NCBI RefSeq assembly: GCF_034343125.1
Contig: NZ_CP139957.1
Location: 643,001 to 707,000, forward strand
Origin: Caldicellulosiruptor danielii
Lineage (GTDB): Bacteria; Bacillota; Thermoanaerobacteria; Caldicellulosiruptorales; Caldicellulosiruptoraceae
Direction: 5' to 3'
DNA length: 64,000 nucleotides
The notes below the pieces were generated by a model. It did not search any database, was not told where the DNA came from, and saw only the letters and a program-made list of their open reading frames with translations. How positions within the stretch are numbered: position 1 is the stretch's first letter; each line of letters opens with the position of its first letter. Positions 55,415 to 64,000 of this stretch are shown here, piece by piece. Both the position numbers and the translations under genes were made by a program.

Positions 55415-57266
55415 TTGAGGAACCTATTTAAAACTGCAACAATTTATATTTTGATAGCCCTTGTGATTTTGCTACTTGTAGATATTTTAAGTGGAGGGCT
55501 TTCGTACAATCAACTCTTTTCTAATTTGAGCGAAAGAAGAGAGGTCATTTATTCAGAGCTCATAAATGACATAAACGATGGAAAAGTGACAAGGATTGTT
55601 TTGAGCTACAACAATGTGTCTGGACAATATGCAGACGGTACCAAGTTTGACAATGTGTTTGTACCATCCCCAGACAAGTTTTTGGACCAGATACAACCAG
55701 CCATCCAGGCAAAGAAGATTCAAATAGTGACAAAAGAACCGCCACAAGTGCCATGGTGGCTTTCCACCTTTTTGCCGATGCTAATCTTTGCTGGCTTGAT
55801 GATTTTTGTATGGATATTCATGCTGCAACAGACCCAGGGCGGCGGCAGCAAAATAATGTCGTTTACAAAATCGCGTGCAAAGACAATCCAGGACCTTAAA
55901 AAGAAGGTCACGTTTGCAGACGTTGCAGGCGCGGATGAAGAAAAAGAGGAGCTCAAAGAAGTTATTGATTTTCTTAAGAATCCAAGAAAGTATATCGAGC
56001 TTGGTGCGAGAATTCCGAAAGGGATTTTGCTTGTTGGACCGCCTGGAACAGGTAAAACCCTTTTAGCAAAAGCAGTTGCAGGTGAGGCAGGAGTTCCGTT
56101 TTTTAGCATTTCAGGTTCTGACTTTGTTGAGATGTTTGTTGGTGTTGGTGCAGCAAGAGTAAGGGACCTTTTTGACCAGGCAAAACGAAACGCACCCTGT
56201 GTTGTGTTCATAGACGAGATAGACGCAGTTGGCCGTCACAGAGGAGCGGGGCTTGGCGGAGGTCATGACGAAAGAGAGCAGACACTAAACCAGCTTCTTG
56301 TTGAGATGGACGGGTTTGGAACAAATGAAGGAATAATTGTAATGGCTGCAACTAACAGACCTGACATATTGGACCCTGCACTTTTGCGACCGGGCAGATT
56401 TGACAGACAGATTGTTGTAAATGTTCCAGACGCAAAGGCTCGAGAAGAGATTTTAAAAGTTCATGCACGCAACAAACCTCTTGGTGAAGATGTTGATTTA
56501 TCTCAAATAGCGAAGATTACAGCTGGATTTACTGGTGCTGACCTTGAAAATCTTTTGAATGAAGCAGCGCTTTTGGCAGCAAGAAAAGGTAAAAGACAGA
56601 TTAACATGGAAGAGGTTCAGGAAGCTGTAGCAAAGGTGTTGATGGGTCCCGAAAAAAGGAGCAGAGTTTACACTGAAAAAGAAAAGAAACTTACAGCATA
56701 CCATGAAGCAGGTCATGCAATTGTTCGAACCATGATTCCTGATTCTGAACCTGTACATGAGGTTTCAATTATACCAAGAGGGTATGCCGGCGGATATACT
56801 ATGTATCTTCCAAAGGAAGACAAGTTTTATGCATCAAAATCTGATATGATGAGGGAGATTGTAACTTTGCTTAGGCGGAAGAGTTGCAGAAAAGCTTGTG
56901 CTTGAGGATGTATCAACTGGGGCAGCATCTGATATAAAAAGAGCAACCAAGATTGCAAGGGACATGGTAACAAAATATGGAATGTCTGATAAACTTGGTC
57001 CTATGACCTTTGGGACAGAGCAGGAAGAGGTGTTCTTGGGAAGAGACCTTGCACTTGCAAGGAACTACTCAGAAGAGGTTGCTGCTGAGATAGACAGAGA
57101 AATAAAGAGTATCATTGAAGAAGCCTATAAAAAGGCTGAAGAGATACTAAAACAGAACATTGATAAGCTTCACAAGGTAGCAAACGCACTTTTAGAAAAA
57201 GAAAAGCTCACTGGTGAAGAGTTCAGAAAACTTGTTTTTGAAGATGTTCAACCACAGCTTGCTTAA
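55415..57266 (+). CDS. ftsH: ATP-dependent zinc metalloprotease FtsH, interrupted by a +1 frameshift
   Basis: Membrane AAA+ protease for quality control. Read as written, the first frame stops at 56905 after 496 residues, and the remaining ~120 residues lie in the +1 frame to 57266. Ignoring one base at 56873 restores continuous FtsH sequence ([20 protein letters not shown]), total 616 residues, a normal length. Parts: N-terminal helix, extracytoplasmic domain, second helix (about 115-135), Walker [11 protein letters not shown] near 208, [27 protein letters not shown], and zinc motif HEAGH at 430-434. The third zinc ligand (Asp in ASDIKRAT) lies after the shift, so the short product should lack proteolysis but keep its ATPase. 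Start TTG 55415 follows AAGGGAGTG. Could be sequencing error, mutation, or programmed frameshift. Confidence 0.9.
56870..56876 (+). other. Frameshift site CTT AGG C in ftsH
   Basis: The zero-frame codons CTT AGG followed by C form the heptamer CTTAGGC. A +1 slip on CTT gives Leu then GGC Gly, exactly the sequence FtsH needs. This is the same heptamer used for +1 frameshifting by yeast Ty1. Confidence 0.6.
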
Positions 57267-57292
57267 AAGTATGAAAGATTATAAAAATATAG

Positions 57293-57321
57293 TTGCATTT
57301 TTTCAAAGAATGTAATATAAT
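57293..57321 (+). promoter_or_regulatory. Probable sigma-A promoter upstream of the glnA leader
   Basis: TTGCAT (57293-57298), 17-base spacer, TATAAT (57316-57321). The predicted start near 57328 would place the following hairpin at the very 5' end of the glnA message. Confidence 0.6.
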
Positions 57322-57329
57322 TAAAAATG

Positions 57330-57379
57330 AAAGGACAAAGGCGTCCTGAAGTTCAAGATAGGCGTCTTTGTCCTTTTTT
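57330..57379 (+). terminator. Terminator/attenuator in the ftsH-glnA interval
   Basis: AAAGGACAAAG (57330-57340) pairs perfectly with CTTTGTCCTTT (57366-57376), followed by Ts. It may simply end ftsH, but it lies after the likely glnA promoter, so it could attenuate glnA. The alternative hairpin AGGAC-AAAGGC-GTCCT (57332-57347) uses the same 5' strand and would compete with it. Confidence 0.65.
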
Positions 57380-57430
57380 GTTTATTCAGCAAGTATTATA
57401 AAAAATCTTTAAATGGAGGGGAATTTAGTA

Positions 57431-58768
57431 ATGAAGAATTACACCAAGGAAGACATCATTCGCATATGCAAAGAGCAGGATGTAAAGTTTATAAGGCTTC
57501 AGTTTGTGGACATTTTCGGGATTTTAAAGAATGTTGCGGTCCCTGTTGAACAGCTTGAAGCAGTGTTGAACAATGAGATTATGTTTGATGGTTCGTCAAT
57601 CGAAGGGTTTGTAAGAATTCAAGAATCAGACATGTATTTAAGACCAGACCTGAACACATTCACAATCTTTCCATGGAGACCGTCACCAAACAAAGTAGCA
57701 AGGCTGATTTGTGATGTTTACCTTCCAGATGGAACACCGTTCCCTGGCTGTCCACGCGGTGTGTTAAAAAAGATGCTCAAAAAGGCTGAAGAAATGGGAT
57801 TTAAGTTTTTTGTTGGGCCAGAGATAGAATTTTTCCTGTTCCTTACAGACGAAAATGGCAACCCAACTTTGCAGACACATGACCAAGGCGGATATTTTGA
57901 TTTAGCACCTGTTGATTTAGGTGAGGATGCAAGAAGAGACATGGTACTTACCTTAGAGGAGATGGGATTTGAGATAGAAGCATCTCACCATGAAGTTGCA
58001 CCTGGCCAGCATGAGATTGACTTTAAATACGACGATGCACTCTATACAGCTGACAATGTTGTAACATTCAAGCTTGTTGTAAAGACAATTGCACAAAGAC
58101 ATGGTCTGCATGCAACATTTATGCCAAAACCAATATTTGGCATCAATGGTTCTGGAATGCATACAAATATGTCTCTTGCAAGGGTATCTGATGGTAAGAA
58201 TGCGTTCTTGGACCCAAATGACAAGCTTCAACTTTCAAAAGAGGCATACTACTTCATTGGTGGGCTTATGAAACACGCAAGAGAGTTTGCACTTGTTACA
58301 AATCCGCTTGTTAACTCATACAAGAGACTTGTACCAGGCTATGAAGCACCAGTTTACATTGCATGGTCACCAAGAAACAGAAGTCCACTTATAAGAGTTC
58401 CAGCAAAGAGAGGTCAAGCAACAAGAGTTGAGCTCAGATGTCCAGACCCATCAGCAAATCCATACCTTGCATTTGCAGCAGTTTTGGCAGCAGGGCTTGA
58501 TGGAATAAAGAACAAGATTGAGCCGCCAGAGCCAGTTGAAGAGAACATCTTTATAATGAGCGATGAAGAAAGAGCAAAGCATGGCATTGGTAGCCTGCCA
58601 GGAAGCCTTGAGGAGGCAATTAAAGAGTTTGAGAATAGCCAGCTCATGAGAGAGACTCTTGGCGACCATATATTTGAAAAGTACTTAGAGGCAAAGAAGC
58701 TTGAATGGGACGACTACAGAACAAAGGTACATCAATGGGAGATTGATGCGTATTTAACAAAGTACTAA
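57431..58768 (+). CDS. glnA: Glutamine synthetase, type I (short GSI-alpha form)
   Basis: ATP-dependent synthesis of glutamine from glutamate and ammonia. 445 residues from ATG 57431 (GGAGGGG about ten bases upstream; the ATG at 57413 overlaps that site). Motifs: [20 protein letters not shown], the ATP-binding [17 protein letters not shown] and NRSPLIRVP. The length and absence of the extra C-terminal adenylylation segment fit GSI-alpha, controlled by feedback and expression, not adenylylation. A leader hairpin may regulate it. The convergent NfnAB genes on the other strand are separated by a shared terminator. Confidence 0.95.
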   Translation: MKNYTKEDIIRICKEQDVKFIRLQFVDIFGILKNVAVPVEQLEAVLNNEIMFDGSSIEGFVRIQESDMYLRPDLNTFTIFPWRPSPNKVARLICDVYLPDGTPFPGCPRGVLKKMLKKAEEMGFKFFVGPEIEFFLFLTDENGNPTLQTHDQGGYFDLAPVDLGEDARRDMVLTLEEMGFEIEASHHEVAPGQHEIDFKYDDALYTADNVVTFKLVVKTIAQRHGLHATFMPKPIFGINGSGMHTNMSLARVSDGKNAFLDPNDKLQLSKEAYYFIGGLMKHAREFALVTNPLVNSYKRLVPGYEAPVYIAWSPRNRSPLIRVPAKRGQATRVELRCPDPSANPYLAFAAVLAAGLDGIKNKIEPPEPVEENIFIMSDEERAKHGIGSLPGSLEEAIKEFENSQLMRETLGDHIFEKYLEAKKLEWDDYRTKVHQWEIDAYLTKY

Positions 58769-58779
58769 TTAATAAGTTT

Positions 58780-58816
58780 AGGCTGCCAACTCAAATGAGA
58801 GAAGGCAGCCTTTATT
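58780..58816 (+). terminator. Terminator between convergent glnA and nfnB
   Basis: AGGCTGCC (58780-58787) pairs with GGCAGCCT (58804-58811), then TTATTT. The hairpin is symmetrical and may serve both strands. Confidence 0.75.
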
Positions 58817-58834
58817 TGTATTTTAATTAAAGGA

Positions 58835-61076
<2,242 letters not shown>

Positions 61077-61203
61077 CTTTTATCACCTACGTCAAAGACA
61101 GATTTTAATATATAGTACCAAAAAAGCTCTGAAAATTCAAACATAAAGTTTGACAAAAACTTGACTATTACTCTTTTGTAGGGAAAGCTTCTTTGAGATG
61201 TAG

Positions 61204-61211
61204 CATATAAT
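61204..61211 (+). promoter_or_regulatory. Possible sporulation sigma (SigE-like) -10 element upstream of spoIIID
   Basis: CATATAAT resembles the mother-cell SigE -10 consensus CATACANT (and also a sigma-A -10). In Bacillus subtilis spoIIID is transcribed by SigE. I could not identify a convincing -35. Confidence 0.35.
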
Positions 61212-61245
61212 CCTAAGTAAGAGGAATGTTCTGGAGGACAAGAAT

Positions 61246-61530
61246 TTGAAGGAGGATATTGAAAAAAGAGTGATTTTGGCAGCAGAGATTATGGTTAAAT
61301 ACAATGCAACTGTTAGAAAGGTTGCAAGAATTTTGGGTGTGTCAAAATCCACAATTCACAATGACCTTACAGAAAGACTTTTGTACATCGACAAAGGGCT
61401 TTACAGGCAGGTAAGAGCTATATTGGAGAAGAATAAGCAAGAGAGGCACATAAGAGGAGGGCTTGCAACCAAGAGAAAGTACCTTATAAAAAAATCACAG
61501 CTTCTTTCTAAAAATAGTGGTATAATATAG
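61246..61530 (+). CDS. spoIIID: Sporulation transcriptional regulator SpoIIID
   Basis: Mother-cell DNA-binding regulator of sporulation genes, 94 residues. The helix-turn-helix reads TVRKVARILGVSKSTIHNDL, followed by the basic C-terminal segment RGGLATKRKY. TTG 61246 has GGAGG eight bases upstream. Length is typical. It leads the group mazG, hup, rqcP, yabP, yabQ and divIC. Confidence 0.94.
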   Translation: MKEDIEKRVILAAEIMVKYNATVRKVARILGVSKSTIHNDLTERLLYIDKGLYRQVRAILEKNKQERHIRGGLATKRKYLIKKSQLLSKNSGII

Positions 61531-61563
61531 GTTATAAAATTGCCATGCAGGAGAGGTCAGAAG

Positions 61564-62334
61564 ATGAGAGCAAGCTTTGAGGAACTTGTAGAAATAATGG
61601 ACATACTCAGGAACAAATGTCCGTGGGATAGGCAGCAGACACATGAAAGTCTTAAAAAGTACCTCATCGAAGAGACATATGAGGTTATTGAAGCCATAGA
61701 CGAGAAAGACTTTATAAAACTTAAAGAAGAACTTGGAGACCTGCTTTTACAAGTAGTATTTCATGCCAAAATTGCTCAGGAAAACGGTAAGTTTGATATC
61801 TACGAGGTTATTTATGACATCTGTCAGAAGATGAAGAGAAGGCATACACATGTATTTGGTGGCGACAACTTTTCAACCGCTGAAGAGGTGCTTCAAAACT
61901 GGGATAAAATTAAAAACAGTGAAAAAGAAGTTGAAACGGTTACAGACAGCATGAAAAGAATTCCAAAACATCTTCCAGCTCTTATGAGAAGTTATAAGGT
62001 TCAAGAAAAAGCAGCTAAAGTGGGATTTGATTGGGAAAGTTATGAAGGTGCTCTGAATAAGGTGTATGAAGAGCTTGAAGAGTTAAAAGAGTGTTTGTCG
62101 AAGAATGAGAAAAAAGAGAAGATTGAAGAAGAAATTGGTGATATTCTTTTTGCGGTTGTGAATATAGCCAGATTTTTCAATGTTGATCCTGAAGAAGCCT
62201 TGCACAGAACAGCTGAGAAGTTCATAACCAGATTTTCTTATGTAGAGGAAAGTGTATCTAAACAAGGCAAAAAATTGAATGAAATGAGCCTTGAAGATAT
62301 GGACAAATTTTGGGAAGAGGCAAAAAAAGTTTAG
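61564..62334 (+). CDS. mazG: Nucleoside triphosphate pyrophosphohydrolase MazG
   Basis: House-cleaning NTP pyrophosphatase of 256 residues with two MazG repeats: first CPWDRQQTHESLKKYL with EETYEVIEAI and EELGDLLLQVVFHA, second KVGFDWESYEGAL with EELEELKE and EEIGDILFAVVNIA. ATG 61564 follows GGAGAGG; an ATG at 61540 lies before that site. A TATAAT at 61521-61526 could be a promoter. Confidence 0.94.
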   Translation: MRASFEELVEIMDILRNKCPWDRQQTHESLKKYLIEETYEVIEAIDEKDFIKLKEELGDLLLQVVFHAKIAQENGKFDIYEVIYDICQKMKRRHTHVFGGDNFSTAEEVLQNWDKIKNSEKEVETVTDSMKRIPKHLPALMRSYKVQEKAAKVGFDWESYEGALNKVYEELEELKECLSKNEKKEKIEEEIGDILFAVVNIARFFNVDPEEALHRTAEKFITRFSYVEESVSKQGKKLNEMSLEDMDKFWEEAKKV

Positions 62335-62422
62335 AAAAGGCTTGAAAAAAGAAGGATTTTTGATATAAATATAGAATAGAAATATTTAGAATATCACAAA
62401 ATACGCGAGGAGGTAAGAAAAA

Positions 62423-62698
62423 ATGAACAAAACAGATTTGATTTCGGCAATGGCAGAGAAGAGCGGTCTTACAAAGAAGGATGCTGAAAAGGCACTCAAT
62501 GCGTTTGTAGATGCGGTAACAGAGGCACTCTCTAAGGGGGAAAAGGTTCAGCTTGTTGGTTTTGGTTCATTTGAGGTAAGAGAGAGGGCAGAAAGGGTTG
62601 GTAGAAATCCTCAAACTCAAGAAGAGATAAAGATTCCTGCAACAAAGGTACCTGTATTCAAAGCAGGCAAGATGTTGAAAGATGCTGTTGCAAAATAG
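62423..62698 (+). CDS. hup: HU-family DNA-binding protein
   Basis: Histone-like nucleoid protein, 91 residues, with [20 protein letters not shown], the [14 protein letters not shown] strand and the DNA-contacting [16 protein letters not shown] arm. GAGGAGGT lies upstream. A strong terminator follows. Confidence 0.97.
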   Translation: MNKTDLISAMAEKSGLTKKDAEKALNAFVDAVTEALSKGEKVQLVGFGSFEVRERAERVGRNPQTQEEIKIPATKVPVFKAGKMLKDAVAK

Positions 62699-62761
62699 GT
62701 TTTTTGGTCGATATAGAGATTTTTAAAAAAGAGGGGCTAAACTTTACTTTAATGTTAACTC

Positions 62762-62797
62762 GGCTGCAGCCAGTTTTTAGCTGCAGCCATAAATTTT
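62762..62797 (+). terminator. Terminator after hup
   Basis: GGCTGCAGC (62762-62770) and GCTGCAGCC (62780-62788) form a perfect stem, then ATAAATTTTT. Confidence 0.8.
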
Positions 62798-62849
62798 TCA
62801 CCACTTTTATAATTTTTCAGAAGGCTCAAAGAAGGTGGGACTTTAAAAA

Positions 62850-63092
62850 ATGCGAATAGACAAGTATCTGAAAGTGTCGAGAATTATAAAAAGAAGGACT
62901 TTGGCTCAGCAAGCATGTGAAGCGGGAAGAGTATTTGTGAATGGAAAAGTAGCAAAACCATCAACAAATGTAAAAGTTGGCGATCTCATTGAGGTGCACT
63001 TTGGTGATAGGATATTTAAATGCAAAGTGACAAGCGTTGATGAAAAGGTCCAAAAGAGTCTGGCAAGTTCAATGTATGAAGTAATGGAATAA
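62850..63092 (+). CDS. rqcP: S4-domain RNA-binding protein RqcP (YabO/Hsp15-like)
   Basis: 80 residues, an S4 domain (MRIDKYLKVSRIIKRRTLAQ, VFVNGKVAKPSTNVKVGD). In Firmicutes RqcP works with RqcH on stalled 60S-like 50S subunits to add alanine tails. GAAGGTGGG precedes ATG 62850. It sits in the conserved order hup-rqcP-yabP-yabQ-divIC. Confidence 0.92.
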   Translation: MRIDKYLKVSRIIKRRTLAQQACEAGRVFVNGKVAKPSTNVKVGDLIEVHFGDRIFKCKVTSVDEKVQKSLASSMYEVME

Positions 63093-63181
63093 GTTTTTCT
63101 GAAGAGGTTTTGACATAATTTTTTGTCAGGAGAAATATAGTTATTATTGTGATACTGAGAGTATTTTTTGAAGGATGCCAC

Positions 63182-63463
63182 ATGGTAATGGATGAAAGAA
63201 AAAATATAAAATCCAAAATTCACAGTGTGCTTATTGAGAACAGGGAAAAGATAACAATAAATGGTGTTGACGATGTTGAGAGCTTTGATGAGAACAATAT
63301 CATCTTGATTGTCAATGATGAATTGCTTGTAATAAAAGGATTTGACCTTAGAATAAATAAAATAAACACAGAGACGGGTGAGGTATTCATAGAAGGGCAA
63401 ATTTATTCGCTTGAATTTGGTGAAAGTCCTAAAAAAGGTTTGCTCTCACGACTTTTTAAATGA
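63182..63463 (+). CDS. yabP: Sporulation protein YabP
   Basis: 93-residue protein of the YabP/YqfC family involved in spore coat assembly, with ENREKITINGVDDVESFDEN and IKGFDLRINKINTETGEVFI. ATG 63182 is preferred (AAGGA six bases upstream). The C-terminus ends in basic residues, SPKKGLLSRLFK. yabQ follows within 13 bases. Confidence 0.88.
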   Translation: MVMDERKNIKSKIHSVLIENREKITINGVDDVESFDENNIILIVNDELLVIKGFDLRINKINTETGEVFIEGQIYSLEFGESPKKGLLSRLFK

Positions 63464-63476
63464 GAGGCGAAAAAGA

Positions 63477-63797
63477 TTGCCGGCAAGCGTATTTGAGCAA
63501 ATTTCGGATTTTACAAGCTGTTTTTTCCTTGGGTTTGCAGTAGGAGTTGTATTTGATTCGTTCTTTTTCAAAAGAATATTGAAACGCCGCACAAAAGAAC
63601 TTTTATTTTTTATATCTTCGATTATATCCACGGCAATATTGATAGCAGGTCTTATGTTTATAAATTTTTATACACTCAAATGGTACACTTTTTTGGCAGT
63701 AACTTGCGGTATTTATGTTCACAAAAATACCATTTCACCACTCTATAGAGGATTTTTAAAAAAGGTGAACAAAGTTTTATCTTTTAATAAAAGATAA
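63477..63797 (+). CDS. yabQ: Sporulation membrane protein YabQ
   Basis: 106 residues with three or so hydrophobic helices (FTSCFFLGFAVGVVFDSFF; LLFFISSIISTAILIAGLMF; YTFLAVTCGIYVHK). TTG 63477 has GAGAGG nine bases upstream; the frame opens earlier but overlaps yabP. The GVVFDSF segment fits the YabQ family. Needed for the spore cortex in Bacillus. The stop overlaps an AT-only hairpin at 63776-63798, whose role is unclear. Confidence 0.8.
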   Translation: MPASVFEQISDFTSCFFLGFAVGVVFDSFFFKRILKRRTKELLFFISSIISTAILIAGLMFINFYTLKWYTFLAVTCGIYVHKNTISPLYRGFLKKVNKVLSFNKR

Positions 63798-63851
63798 ATT
63801 GTGATAGAATATAACTACACTTTTGAGAGTTTCCAAAAAGGAAGACAAGCC

Positions 63852-64000
63852 GTGAAAAAATTATTTAAAGTTCTCAAGCGAGTTTTTGTGCTTATATTTG
63901 TAATAGCCTTTTTTGTATATTCTGCTACTACAGTTTTTAAACAGCAAATGATTTTAAGACAGGTAAAGGCTCAGCAGCGGGAAGTTATTGTCCAGATAGA
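63852..64000 (+). CDS. DivIC/FtsL-like septum formation initiator, 3' end cut by window edge
   Basis: An uninterrupted frame from GTG 63852 (AAGGAAG upstream) to the edge encodes a basic N-terminus (MKKLFKVLKR), one membrane helix (VFVLIFVIAFFVYSATTVF) and the start of a coiled coil (QQMILRQVKAQQREVIVQI). This is the DivIC/FtsB layout, and divIC normally follows yabQ in Firmicutes. About 49 residues are visible. Confidence 0.8.
   Translation, partial: MKKLFKVLKRVFVLIFVIAFFVYSATTVFKQQMILRQVKAQQREVIVQI

Noticed and set aside
55720-56211. 163-codon reverse-strand open frame inside ftsH
   Set aside because: It mirrors the coding frame of a conserved gene and has no independent start signal or recognisable protein.
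56898-57266. Separate small gene beginning with ATG at 56898 after ftsH
   Set aside because: Its sequence is the C-terminal FtsH domain in the +1 frame, and no ribosome site precedes the ATG. Treated as part of the frameshifted ftsH.
57300-57347. A complete two-hairpin ANTAR target upstream of glnA
   Set aside because: Only one A1/G4 hexaloop hairpin can be drawn; the required second hairpin is missing, so it is reported only as a possibility.
63776-63798. Perfect 10-pair inverted repeat at the yabQ stop
   Set aside because: All A-T pairs and no T run; too weak to call a terminator.

Overview
The window looks like a chromosomal segment from an anaerobic, plant-biomass-degrading, low-GC thermophilic Firmicute, most probably Caldicellulosiruptor. 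The reasons are the AT-rich DNA, purine-rich Shine-Dalgarno sites, frequent TTG/GTG starts, large modular secreted glycosidases with S-layer (SLH) partners, CUT1 sugar transporters, and Clostridia-type markers (the SCIFF peptide with its radical SAM maturase, SpoIIID, YabP/YabQ, NfnAB). The genus is an inference from content and order; no search was run. No rRNA, tRNA, CRISPR array, prophage or insertion sequence was seen, and no gene-free stretch exceeds about 300 bases.

Region 1 (1-30 kb) is a polysaccharide-utilisation region. It holds a YesM-type sensor kinase cut by the left edge, a CUT1 transporter (two permeases and a binding protein), a secreted GH53 endo-galactanase with two CBM61-like modules, and an SLH protein. 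Next come a secreted type I pullulanase and a non-catalytic SLH/starch-binding protein, which share CBM20 modules and an identical 19-base segment at their 3' ends. Two AT-rich membrane coiled-coil proteins that look like degenerate chemoreceptors follow. A reverse-strand pair encodes an endonuclease III-family glycosylase and an unknown membrane protein. Then comes a second CUT1 transporter, a ROK/XylR-type repressor with a matching palindrome upstream of the transporter, and a GH10 xylanase.

Region 2 (30-41 kb) holds central metabolism and housekeeping genes: a PGI/PMI-type sugar-phosphate isomerase, a PHP hydrolase, class II aldolase, the SCIFF peptide and its maturase, a gamma-carbonic-anhydrase-like protein, SecD/SecF, RNase J and a YlmC-type protein. 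It also holds a striking relic of a potassium-uptake operon: the start of kdpF is joined directly to the last ~120 codons of kdpD, followed by an intact kdpE.

Region 3 (41-64 kb) is conserved core: a nitrilase-superfamily enzyme, murA, a WalJ-like hydrolase, rpiB, upp, dCMP deaminase, glmU, prs, pth, mfd, a PrsA-like foldase, tilS, hpt, ftsH, glnA, reverse-strand nfnAB, spoIIID, mazG, hup, rqcP, yabP, yabQ and the start of a divIC-like gene. ftsH is split by a +1 frameshift exactly at CTT AGG C, which is the Ty1 programmed +1 slip heptamer. This and the kdp scar are the two observations most worth checking.
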